The notes below the pieces were generated by a model, which saw nothing but the letters and a program-made list of their open reading frames with translations, ran no database searches and had not been told where the DNA came from. Of a stretch of DNA of 64,000 bases, positions 27,462 to 36,140 are shown piece after piece. This DNA comes from Sphingobacterium sp. JB170 (GTDB taxonomy: Bacteria > Bacteroidota > Bacteroidia > Sphingobacteriales > Sphingobacteriaceae), in NCBI RefSeq assembly GCF_900163865.1, contig NZ_FUKU01000026.1, positions 516,384 through 580,383 on the forward strand, given 5' to 3'. How positions within the stretch are numbered: the first letter of the stretch is position 1; the number at the start of each line of letters is the position of its first letter. The position numbers and the translations under genes were made by a program.

Positions 27462-30430
27462 TATTTAATCCTTTGGTAAATATCAATTTCAATAATACTT
27501 AAAATTTGCGAGGACGACGCCTCCTCGCGTGCGACGCCATCATCCAATTTCTTGCCGCCGATCTCGGCATGCATATTCTCACCCGCTAGTTGAGCGGCGG
27601 CGTTCAATTGTATTTTCACTCGGCGTCCACGGGTGGGCTCCAGGGAAATACAATCGTAACCTAATGAAGTCTTCGATCGCCCGACAAATACGAGTTTATC
27701 GTCGATAAACACGCTAATCGGATAGCTGCGCGTACGAAAGTTGTTAAACTTAATTTCAAGCTCATCGACCCTGGCGGTTTCTTCTAAGGTGAATTCCACC
27801 CAACCGTTTTCCAGCACCCCATCGTTTGCCCAATCAGAGAGTTCATTGTCGTCAAACGAAGCGCCAACCTGTGCACTGTTAGCCCCTGCCTTGGCCTGTT
27901 TAATGGGTAAACTTTTACGCACCGGATCTAATGCTGACTCATTCAACCCTTCACCACGATCGAGATTTGACGGCAATCCTCGGTTAGACTGCTTTACAAA
28001 CAAGTCGTTATTTTCCTCTATCGGTGTAACTGCCCATGTTATACTATCGGAGGAAAGTCCATTCGAGTGCGCATAAAGTTTCGTTATCCCTTCCTGCATA
28101 TAGCGCGTTCGAAGCAAGACTCTATTCACCCCTCCTTCCACCGGCAATGATTCACTGAGGACATAATTATCAGGACCTTGCGCAATCCCTCCGAGCCACT
28201 CCATCGGGCCGTGGAAAGAGAAATCAATCATATTGGTTGCGATCGGGCAACGGCGCCCTTGCTTATCAACCACTTCTACTTCCACCAAAACCATATCATT
28301 CCCATCGGCATAAAGTCCATTCGGCCCGTGTTTATAGTTAAGCTTCACATGATGCGGCCGGCCAGCGGTATGTATGGCGGATTCGTTAAGCATATTGCCC
28401 TTATCGTCGAAAGATTGAGCTTTAATAACTCCTTCCTTGAAGTTAATATTGGGAAAGGTAAATAAAAACCCGTCAGAACGTGTGCCTAAACCTTGACTTT
28501 GATCATTCACAAAAAGCTCTACCTTGGCGGCTGCGCTCACCACGAAAATATCTTTCTTAATTCCTGGAGAATAATTCCAGTGTCCTATAATATGAAGGCC
28601 TGTGGGATCCGGGGCTACCCAACCGTCCCACATCACCTGGTGTGCAAAAAAGGCATCCTTAGGAATCCGCATCGCATCAACCTCGCCACTACGACGATAG
28701 TTTTCGGCTCCTCTAAAATGTGTATTGGAATCCGAAAATATAATATTTAATCCGCCTGCGCTCACCCTTGAGCCGGTCCCGGGACCAACGCGGTAAAATT
28801 CCCACCAACGACGTACCGCTTGGATAGCGTGTTGGTCTTGATTGCGATTGTAATCACTAGCATCATTGCCCTTGTAAAGAGGACCATCGCCCTCTTTATG
28901 ATAGGGGTACGTATATTCATCCCAGTATTTCCGCAGCCCCTCATCGCGCATATACTCTGTAGCGATCATCGGGTGTCGTGCCGATTTATTAACATAAAGC
29001 ATCTCCCCTCCGTATTCAGCAATTTTACTATCGAGCATCTCGCGGGATCCGATCGCCCGTCCTCCGTGGGGATCGTACTGGTCTCTTATGTCAATCATCT
29101 CGGCCATATGCTCTTCCGATATTGATTCGTTGCCACTCTCGTAAAAAAGTACACTCGGACTATTGCGAAAATACACAATAGCATCACGCATGAGCATTTT
29201 GCGCTGCTCCCAGCGACGTCCTTGAACATCCTTCTCGGCATCCCCGGCAGGTAACATCTGCATTAAACCAACACGGTCACACGATTCGACATCCTGCTTC
29301 CATGGTGTAACATGCATCCATCGCACCAAATTGGCACCACTCTCGACCATCATCTTGTTACTATAATCACTCAACCAGGGTGCAACAGAAAGACCAACGG
29401 CAGGCCATTCATTACTCGTTCGTTGTGCATAGCCTTTCATCATCAACACCTGATCATTGAGATAAACCATCCCCGAATGAAAGTCCGTTTTACGAAATCC
29501 AGTTTTTGTGTCTACCTGATCGGTGACCGTACCTTGGTGCACAAGTTTGGTCTTTACGGTGTATAAATACCCATAGCCCCAGTTCCAGAAGTTCACCTCT
29601 TGCAGCTTATCGACGGCCTTAAGGACTTTGGTTTCGCCTGCCTTAAGTTGGTAATCGGTAGCAAATTCTTTCACTAGTTTACCCGCGGCGTCAAGCACCT
29701 GAACTAAGAAGGTACCATTTTTTGAAACTTGCGTCTCATTTCGAACTTGCGACTCCACGTTCAACTCGAGCGTCTTTGCAGAAATATCGATATCTTTTGC
29801 ATAAACATATACACCCGTAGTACCTAAATTAGCGTACAACGGAAGCGTCTGGTATTCTGCCGAAGTAAAATGAATCCATACATTCTTGGGGATACCACCG
29901 TAATTTGCATTGAAGTTTTTGTCGTTCCACTGATAAGGGCTCTGGCTATCGTTTTCAAGATAATCCCAGGAATTATCGGTACGAACGCTGATCACATTCT
30001 CTCCTGTTCGCAATAATTGTTCTGAAATATCGATACCAACGGCCATCACACCGTTTTCATGCCGCCCTGCAAATTTTCCATTAATATAAAATTCCGCGCC
30101 ATGACGCAACCCTTCAAATTCCAAAAACACTTTGTCCCAGGGTACATTGTCGGGAAGGATAAACTTCTTTCGATACCAAGCGACATTCGTGCTATGTTCG
30201 TGGATGGCTTTAGCGAAGGCTTCTTTCTCGTTCCACGCATGTGGTAGGGTCACCTGCTCCCACTGAGAATCATCGAAGTCGGCAGCGTGTGCTTGCGGTA
30301 ACTCCCCCACATGCAGACGCCATCCCGCATTAAAGCTCAGTTGTTGCCGTTGGCCACGCGCCTGAAAAAACGCAAGAAAGACCAACAATATGTATAACTT
30401 CAAACTATTACCGTTTACTATCACACACAT
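27461..30430 (-). CDS. GH2 glycoside hydrolase with C-terminal discoidin-like domain
   Basis: An exported retaining exo-beta-glycosidase of 989 residues, signal peptide ending near FQARGQ. The GH2 sugar-binding domain (residues about 30-200) contains VTLPHAWNEKEAF. It is followed by an immunoglobulin-like domain and the TIM barrel with MMKGYAQRTSNEWPAVG, the acid/base Glu in YESGNESIS and a likely nucleophile Glu in MIATEYMRDEG. Residues about 690-800 look like an extra GH2 C-terminal beta domain, and the last about 140 residues (NGWVEFTLEETARVDELEI) resemble an F5/8-type carbohydrate-binding module. Beta-galactosidase or beta-glucuronidase activity on RG-I side chains is likely but not decided by sequence. 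Confidence 0.88.
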   Translation of the reverse strand: MCVIVNGNSLKLYILLVFLAFFQARGQRQQLSFNAGWRLHVGELPQAHAADFDDSQWEQVTLPHAWNEKEAFAKAIHEHSTNVAWYRKKFILPDNVPWDKVFLEFEGLRHGAEFYINGKFAGRHENGVMAVGIDISEQLLRTGENVISVRTDNSWDYLENDSQSPYQWNDKNFNANYGGIPKNVWIHFTSAEYQTLPLYANLGTTGVYVYAKDIDISAKTLELNVESQVRNETQVSKNGTFLVQVLDAAGKLVKEFATDYQLKAGETKVLKAVDKLQEVNFWNWGYGYLYTVKTKLVHQGTVTDQVDTKTGFRKTDFHSGMVYLNDQVLMMKGYAQRTSNEWPAVGLSVAPWLSDYSNKMMVESGANLVRWMHVTPWKQDVESCDRVGLMQMLPAGDAEKDVQGRRWEQRKMLMRDAIVYFRNSPSVLFYESGNESISEEHMAEMIDIRDQYDPHGGRAIGSREMLDSKIAEYGGEMLYVNKSARHPMIATEYMRDEGLRKYWDEYTYPYHKEGDGPLYKGNDASDYNRNQDQHAIQAVRRWWEFYRVGPGTGSRVSAGGLNIIFSDSNTHFRGAENYRRSGEVDAMRIPKDAFFAHQVMWDGWVAPDPTGLHIIGHWNYSPGIKKDIFVVSAAAKVELFVNDQSQGLGTRSDGFLFTFPNINFKEGVIKAQSFDDKGNMLNESAIHTAGRPHHVKLNYKHGPNGLYADGNDMVLVEVEVVDKQGRRCPIATNMIDFSFHGPMEWLGGIAQGPDNYVLSESLPVEGGVNRVLLRTRYMQEGITKLYAHSNGLSSDSITWAVTPIEENNDLFVKQSNRGLPSNLDRGEGLNESALDPVRKSLPIKQAKAGANSAQVGASFDDNELSDWANDGVLENGWVEFTLEETARVDELEIKFNNFRTRSYPISVFIDDKLVFVGRSKTSLGYDCISLEPTRGRRVKIQLNAAAQLAGENMHAEIGGKKLDDGVAREEASSSQILSIIEIDIYQRIK

Positions 30431-30433
30431 ATT

Positions 30434-31591
30434 TTAATCTTTTATATCAAGGAGCTTATAAACTTCACTCCCGGCTAATAGAAAACATCCTAGACCGTAA
30501 TCCTCGAAATCCGGAACGCTCGAAAAACTAACAGGCTGGCCATCCTTGGGTTCTTTCCCGGTACCTTGCAAGTACCCCAGGAAACCCGACGGATGTACAG
30601 CCTCCTGGACCATTGCCGTCCAACCTCTGTGTAATGCGGGTTTGTATATCGAGGCGTCGAGTATGCCGTTGCGTACCCCCCAAGCCATGCCATATACAAA
30701 AAGTGCTGTACCGGAGGTTTCGCGGCCACCAAAATTACTTGGATCATGCATACTGACATTCCAAAAACCGTCGGCCCGCTGTGCGGCAAGCGCGCCTGCC
30801 ATCAATTCTTGGTAGTCCTGCAGATATACCTCACGGTACTGCGCATCGATGGGCAACACCTCTAACACGCGAACCAGTGCTGCAGCGACCCAGCCATTTC
30901 CACGCGACCAATAACAGTCTTCTCCATTAGGTTCCTTGTACGGCGAAACAAAATCTTTATCACGCCACCAGAGTTTATCGGCTGCATTATATAAACCGCC
31001 GCCCTCCACATTACGCGAATAAAGATAGAGTTGATGCATATAATCGAAATACTTCTCATCCCCAAATAAAACACCCATCTTGGCATACACTGGCATAGCC
31101 ATCTGTATGGCGTCCACCCAGGTCCAGTCATCAATTTTTCCTGAAGAGATAATAAAATCAATATTTTCCTTTATCGCTGCAATTCTTTCTTCCTGCTGGT
31201 CGATCTGATAAAGGTCCAGGTAGGTTTGCCCACAAGCTTGATCATCGGCATTTCTTGTCTGGATCCCATTACGCATTCCCCACTGATGTTTTTCACCCCA
31301 GTCTACCGCATAATCATAGTACCGCCGCTGCGGATCAACCTGATTTAACGCCAGCAAACCTTCGTAATACACTGCGCGCGTCCAAATATTACTAGGACGC
31401 CAGCGGGTAGTATATAATGGTTCTCCTGTATCCGGCCATTTATTCATAAAATAGTCGTTCGCTTGCCGAAGCACAGCAATTATCTCGGTCTTTTGGGGTT
31501 GTGCTACCGGTATATTACGTTTACTCGCGCAGCCGATCCCAAGAAATAGGGAAAAGACAATTAAACAACAGAATATTTTAATTTGTGGCAT
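30434..31591 (-). CDS. GH105 unsaturated rhamnogalacturonyl hydrolase (second copy, lipoprotein)
   Basis: A 385-residue homologue of the protein at 3044-4180, sharing NDYFMNKWPD, IWTRAVYYEG, WTWVDAIQMAMPVYA and FEDYGLGCFLLAGSEVYKL. Asp160 corresponds to the presumed catalytic acid. It differs by having a lipoprotein signal with Cys21 (LFLGIGCASKR), so it should be anchored to a membrane rather than free in the periplasm. It follows the acetylesterase genes after a 117-bp gap and precedes GH2 by 3 bp. It acts after the PL11 lyase by removing the unsaturated galacturonic acid end. Confidence 0.92.
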   Translation of the reverse strand: MPQIKIFCCLIVFSLFLGIGCASKRNIPVAQPQKTEIIAVLRQANDYFMNKWPDTGEPLYTTRWRPSNIWTRAVYYEGLLALNQVDPQRRYYDYAVDWGEKHQWGMRNGIQTRNADDQACGQTYLDLYQIDQQEERIAAIKENIDFIISSGKIDDWTWVDAIQMAMPVYAKMGVLFGDEKYFDYMHQLYLYSRNVEGGGLYNAADKLWWRDKDFVSPYKEPNGEDCYWSRGNGWVAAALVRVLEVLPIDAQYREVYLQDYQELMAGALAAQRADGFWNVSMHDPSNFGGRETSGTALFVYGMAWGVRNGILDASIYKPALHRGWTAMVQEAVHPSGFLGYLQGTGKEPKDGQPVSFSSVPDFEDYGLGCFLLAGSEVYKLLDIKD

Positions 31592-31708
31592 GTAAATAGT
31601 GTATTTATAAATTCAATTTGACAATAATATTTTACTTGCATCTCGCTCCAGAAAAAGGTTATCGTTCCTCCTACGGGTCCCTCTTTGGATACACCTCAAT
31701 GTAGATTT

Positions 31709-32503
31709 TCAACGTAGGTAATCCGAGAGTCCGGCAAGATCATTTTCAGCGATGAAAGCTTCGAGTATTTCCGCGTTCAGGCGCGCTCCATCTAAGCTTG
31801 TATGGGTATGATCAAGATCCCCAAAATAGGTGGCGTGAACATGCTCCATCCCTTCTTTTTCATAATGATCAATAATTAAACTATTCAGCGGAATAAAGAG
31901 TGCCCCCATTTGATCGGCCGCCCGCTTTGCCCATAAAGGGTAATCGTTCCGACGAACCTGATCATCCACCCAACTATCGCGTGGTATTGGCGAACAGACG
32001 ATCGCAACCGCCCCTTTATCATGTATATTTTTTATAAATCGTCGCAGGTAAAAACCATAGCTATATACGACCTCTTTCTGTTCCAATAATGGGTTGTTAA
32101 CAATTTCATAATTATCACCATTGCCCTTAAAAGTACCCCGTGCACGCGTTGTATCCACCACCGGACTAGTATCATTATGCCCAAACTGCATCATTACAAA
32201 ATCCCCAGGTTGAATGCTATCGAGAACCTGTTGCCACAACTTTGGGTTATTATAGAATGTTCTGCTGCTGGTACCACCTAAAGCTTTATTACGCACTTCG
32301 ATGTCGCTTGGTCTAAAGTACTCACCTAAGAGACTTCCCCACCCCCACTGTCCATTCCCGCCCTTACCTTGACCATTTTTAACGGTCGAATCTCCAATGA
32401 TGAATAGAGTCGGCTTTTCCCTCTCTGGTAAAAACGAGCTCAATATGATCACGGATAGCAGAAGCGGCACCAGGTTTCCCAAAACTTTCTTTTTCTTTCT
32501 CAT
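31709..32503 (-). CDS. Rhamnogalacturonan acetylesterase, SGNH/CE12 type (first of pair)
   Basis: An exported SGNH-fold esterase of 264 residues that removes acetyl groups from galacturonic acid in RG-I. An N-terminal hydrophobic signal (VPLLLSVIILSSFLP) is followed by block I FIIGDSTVKNG with Ser39, block II Gly in ALGGTSSRTF, block III MQFGHND with the Asn, and the catalytic Asp-His block DLDHTHTS. These are the family's conserved blocks. It is 2 bp downstream of a second CE12 gene, and the pair follows the PL11 lyase gene. Two esterases may act on different O-acetyl positions; that is inference. Confidence 0.9.
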   Translation of the reverse strand: MRKKKKVLGNLVPLLLSVIILSSFLPEREKPTLFIIGDSTVKNGQGKGGNGQWGWGSLLGEYFRPSDIEVRNKALGGTSSRTFYNNPKLWQQVLDSIQPGDFVMMQFGHNDTSPVVDTTRARGTFKGNGDNYEIVNNPLLEQKEVVYSYGFYLRRFIKNIHDKGAVAIVCSPIPRDSWVDDQVRRNDYPLWAKRAADQMGALFIPLNSLIIDHYEKEGMEHVHATYFGDLDHTHTSLDGARLNAEILEAFIAENDLAGLSDYLR

Positions 32504-32505
32504 AT

Positions 32506-33270
32506 TTAATTTGTCCGAATATAATTCACTAATGTGTGCCCACTTACTAATAAGCCTTGTATCACCGATCTGGCATTTAGCAATGCGCCTTGATAATTAG
32601 TGTGGGTATGATCCTGCGGAAAATATTCCTTCACCTTCTGTTGTCCCAGTTCCTCGTAACGCCTAGCAGTAATTTCATTAAGGTCAATAAAAGGAATTTG
32701 TTGCTCCTCGGCGATTTGCCTGGCCCAAAGTGCATAATCCTTATCTGCCCGTTTTACCGTCCCCGAATCATCCCACTGATTTCGAGGAATCATCGATAAA
32801 ATGATCGGCTGCACACCGAACGCTTTAGCCTGTAGCACGAATCGTCGTAGATTTTCGCCGTAGCTATACACCGTTTCCTTTTTATTGTCTCCCCAGTCGA
32901 GCACCAACGAATCCTTTCCAATTCCTTTTAGTACCCCACGGTATCCCTGGCGGCTGGTATCAGGCGGACTGCCTTCGTTATGCCCAAACTGAATCAACAG
33001 ATAATCGCCTGGCTTCATAACGGCTAATAACCGATCCCATCGCCCCTCCGTTCGAAATGTCCGTGTACTGCGTCCGGCCATCGCCTGGTTGTCCACTTGA
33101 ATCCGCGTGGTATCCAAAAAATTTGCAAGCAGACTGCCCCATCCCCAATTTACTTTATTATCGTTACGAACAGTAGAGTCTCCAATCAGGTAAACTGTGG
33201 GCCGATGCTGCATCGTGAACGACAATAAAAAGCCTGTAATAAGCAATACGGTCAAGTTCCTTCTTGTCAT
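32506..33270 (-). CDS. Rhamnogalacturonan acetylesterase, SGNH/CE12 type (second of pair)
   Basis: A 254-residue SGNH esterase. I start it at the ATG at 33270: its first four bases ATGA overlap the stop of the PL11-GH43 gene, and a signal peptide (MTRRNLTVLLITGFLLSFTM) follows. The frame itself is open to 33354, inside the upstream gene. Block I is YLIGDSTVRND with Ser32, block II is AGRSTRTFRTEG, block III is IQFGHNEG and the end block is DHTHTNYQGA. It shares only moderate similarity with its neighbour at 31709, so the two are not a recent duplication. It should deacetylate RG-I before or during lyase action. Confidence 0.9.
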   Translation of the reverse strand: MTRRNLTVLLITGFLLSFTMQHRPTVYLIGDSTVRNDNKVNWGWGSLLANFLDTTRIQVDNQAMAGRSTRTFRTEGRWDRLLAVMKPGDYLLIQFGHNEGSPPDTSRQGYRGVLKGIGKDSLVLDWGDNKKETVYSYGENLRRFVLQAKAFGVQPIILSMIPRNQWDDSGTVKRADKDYALWARQIAEEQQIPFIDLNEITARRYEELGQQKVKEYFPQDHTHTNYQGALLNARSVIQGLLVSGHTLVNYIRTN

Positions 33271-36107
33271 GGAAAAACTGTAGTTGTGTATCGGGCAGTA
33301 TGTTTCTGCACGTCGGTTCTGGAAAATGCTGGTACCGTTTGGTTTCTGTCGCATCTAATAACTCCATTATCGAATGAAAGCGCCGCAATCTGTATGCTGC
33401 TACGCCGCTGCTCGTATGAATCTTTATCCTTATTGTCTGCTCTGCGACCAGGATGTGTGAAATAATATATATAGGCCTGTTCGCCCACCACGAGCACGTC
33501 CGCATGTCCACCAATCACCTGATCATCTCGCCCCGTACCTGGATCCGACAATATAAGTTCCGTCTGCCGCGTCCAATCGTTCATGTCTTGCGATCTATAG
33601 ATAGCGAGTCCTTTCCAGGTATCAACAACCATCCAATAGAAATCTTTCCAAGCGAAAACTTTCGGCCCTTCGCCTCTTGTTTGCAGCGCTTTACCTTTAT
33701 CGTGCCAGTGATATAAATCGTCGCTATCGGCATAATACACCGATTTGCCATCTTTCTCATTATTGTACCACATGCGCCATCCCCCTCCGGGTAGCGCCTT
33801 TACTGCCGCATCAATAACTTTGTTATTTGCAAGCGCTAGGGTTGATTCGTAATTCCAACTCAGCAAATCGTTACTACTGAAATGCGCGATGTGCCGCGGG
33901 TGATTCCAATCATCAAACACACCCGGCACGATCGTTAAATACATATGGTAGACTCCATCATGCTCTATCACCTCAGGCGCCCACAGGGTCTCCATCTTAT
34001 CAGGTCCATCAAATTTAGCGGTATCTAAGTAGGTCCAGCTCACGCCATCGGGCGAGGTGGCAATACCTATTGCCGTGCCATGGGCCCACGCTACACCCGT
34101 TAAACCATCCTTATTTGCGCGCCGGTTAGTATAGAACATAAACCATCTCTTTAACGCTTTGTTCCAAACGACTACAGGGTCGGCAGCCCCGTCGTATACG
34201 GGATCTCGGTAGAGCGGTTTGGGGCTCTGAACGGCGCTATTCTTCCGTGCATCAACAATGCGAATATTTTCATTTATTTTAGGCTCGTCCATCCCTGTAC
34301 CAAGGTAGTAACCTGTATGAGGAGGTTGGTTGTACGCGACGTTTTGCCACGCGACCCCCAGACGATATACAGGGTCATGCATCAGCGTATATAAACGATG
34401 CTTTGTCGGGATACTCGTGGTGTATATTCTGATCGCCCGATTGTCTGCTTGCCGGAGGATAAGCTCCTCCCGCCAATCGCCAAGGATATCGGCGCTGAGC
34501 GCTGGCGTTCGTTTGGTACCGTTATTCGATGTCGCGCCCTCGGCTTGGAAGATAACGCCCTGTTTAAATTTTGAGATCGACTGATGATCAAGCAGCTCCC
34601 GACTCAAATCGCCGTCCCACCAAATTAAAAAATTAGCTTGCCTAGGAGCCGCTCCTACGATCTCCCCCTGCATGTCATAGAGCTTTGATCCAAGCCACCA
34701 CATATAAGCTCCGCGATGGTTAGGGTCTATATTAGCCGCCACCCCGCGCGCAACATCTTGATCGATAGCGCCCTGAAAGAGCATGTCCCCTGTTTTAGCA
34801 TCTGTTAAGGAGGCACCGACACCTTTTTTCCCTCCTTTTAACTCATGGATTCCAAAAACTTCAAGTCCAGCCCGATCCGGATCGAGATCCGAAACGTGAA
34901 GGGCATCGCCATGACCTAATCCGGTGGAATATAAACCTGTGCCATCATCGTCGATACACATAGCGCCAAAAATAATTTCATCTTTACCATCGCTATCCAC
35001 ATCGGCGACTGCTAGGCTGTGGAAGCCCTGCCCCGCGTAGGGATGTTCACCGGACTTGGTATCAAACACCCAGCGCGAAACCAATTTTTTATCTTTGTAA
35101 TCCCACGCCGCTAACGAAGTTCGCTCATAATACCCCCTTGTCATGACTAGGCTCGGGTGAATACCGTCTAAATACGCGATACCTGCAAGGTAGCGTTCAC
35201 TACGATTCGCGTTGTTATCGCCCCAGGAACTCAACGCACCACGCTGAGGTAAATAATCGACAGAGGATACCGCACCACCTGTCAATCCGTCAAATACAGT
35301 TAGATACTCCGGACCTTCCAGAATATGTCCATAATGTCGGGAGCTGCTATCAAGCACTCGGTAATCGGCTGCTGCCTCACCGATTACCCGCCCTTGTCCG
35401 TCACGTGTTCCATCACTCGTCTTGCATACAAATTCGGCTTTTCCATCGCTATCAAGGTCATAAACCATAAACTGGGTATAGTGTGCACCTTCACGAATAT
35501 TTACGCCTAAGTCAATTTCCCATAGCATCGTACCGTCGAGCCGATATGCTTGAAAAATCGCGTTATCAGTTAACCCAACATGTGAATTATCGTGGGCATT
35601 ACCCGTCTGGTGAACGATAAGCTCGTAGCTACCATCCCCGTCGAGATCTCCCACGGACATATCACCTGGCGAATAGCCTTCCGGCGTGTTCATGGGGATT
35701 TCAAAATAAGGCTGAACGGGAGCCTGCGGCTTGATGAGGATTTGACATTCGGTCACCTCCTGCTCGCCAACCACCCGCGTTAGGATATAGGTCGCACTTT
35801 TGCCGGGGTCTAAATCCTTATCTTCAAAGCAAGTACTCGTCACTAGCGGCCCTTGAGTTAAACGGACCTTTAATTCGCCCGCATATTGGCGGTAAAGGTG
35901 GAACGGAGTATCAAATTCATCGGAAGCTAGCAAACGCCAACTAATAAATGAAGACGAGTTACTGGTTTTTACCCCTACCATCCCTCGATCAAGGTATTCC
36001 ATGTAGCGCTGCGCGCGTACAGCGCCGCCTAATAGTAGCAGCGCAAGCGTAAGGATAAGTATTTTCCCTTGCGTTACCCTTGAAGTATGAATAGGATGTT
36101 TATACAT
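33267..36107 (-). CDS. PL11 rhamnogalacturonan lyase fused to a GH43-like beta-propeller
   Basis: A two-enzyme fusion of 946 residues. After a signal peptide (ILTLALLLLGGAVRAQ) residues about 35-620 are a PL11 rhamnogalacturonan lyase: YMEYLDRGMVGVKT, an eight-bladed propeller with calcium-type loops (DLDGDGSYELIV, DLDSDGKAEFV, DVDSDGKDEIIF) and NYNQPPHTGYYLG-like end segments. Residues about 630-946 form a separate five-bladed propeller with DPVVVWNKALKRWFMFYTN, ETLWAPEVIEHDGVYHMYL and GHADVLVVGEQAYIYYF, matching GH43-like enzymes with candidate Asp/Glu catalytic residues. The lyase cuts the rhamnose-galacturonate backbone and leaves unsaturated ends for GH105. The role of the second domain is unknown. 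The frame is continuous, so this is not two genes. Confidence 0.88.
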   Translation of the reverse strand: MYKHPIHTSRVTQGKILILTLALLLLGGAVRAQRYMEYLDRGMVGVKTSNSSSFISWRLLASDEFDTPFHLYRQYAGELKVRLTQGPLVTSTCFEDKDLDPGKSATYILTRVVGEQEVTECQILIKPQAPVQPYFEIPMNTPEGYSPGDMSVGDLDGDGSYELIVHQTGNAHDNSHVGLTDNAIFQAYRLDGTMLWEIDLGVNIREGAHYTQFMVYDLDSDGKAEFVCKTSDGTRDGQGRVIGEAAADYRVLDSSSRHYGHILEGPEYLTVFDGLTGGAVSSVDYLPQRGALSSWGDNNANRSERYLAGIAYLDGIHPSLVMTRGYYERTSLAAWDYKDKKLVSRWVFDTKSGEHPYAGQGFHSLAVADVDSDGKDEIIFGAMCIDDDGTGLYSTGLGHGDALHVSDLDPDRAGLEVFGIHELKGGKKGVGASLTDAKTGDMLFQGAIDQDVARGVAANIDPNHRGAYMWWLGSKLYDMQGEIVGAAPRQANFLIWWDGDLSRELLDHQSISKFKQGVIFQAEGATSNNGTKRTPALSADILGDWREELILRQADNRAIRIYTTSIPTKHRLYTLMHDPVYRLGVAWQNVAYNQPPHTGYYLGTGMDEPKINENIRIVDARKNSAVQSPKPLYRDPVYDGAADPVVVWNKALKRWFMFYTNRRANKDGLTGVAWAHGTAIGIATSPDGVSWTYLDTAKFDGPDKMETLWAPEVIEHDGVYHMYLTIVPGVFDDWNHPRHIAHFSSNDLLSWNYESTLALANNKVIDAAVKALPGGGWRMWYNNEKDGKSVYYADSDDLYHWHDKGKALQTRGEGPKVFAWKDFYWMVVDTWKGLAIYRSQDMNDWTRQTELILSDPGTGRDDQVIGGHADVLVVGEQAYIYYFTHPGRRADNKDKDSYEQRRSSIQIAALSFDNGVIRCDRNQTVPAFSRTDVQKHTARYTTTVFP

Positions 36108-36140
36108 CTTTTTAAAGTTAGGTTAGAGAGGCTACAAGTA

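Noticed and set aside
31640..31690. Possible sixth direct-repeat site before the second GH105
   Set aside because: The best match (AGGGAC and AGGAGG on the minus strand) has several mismatches and the wrong spacing.
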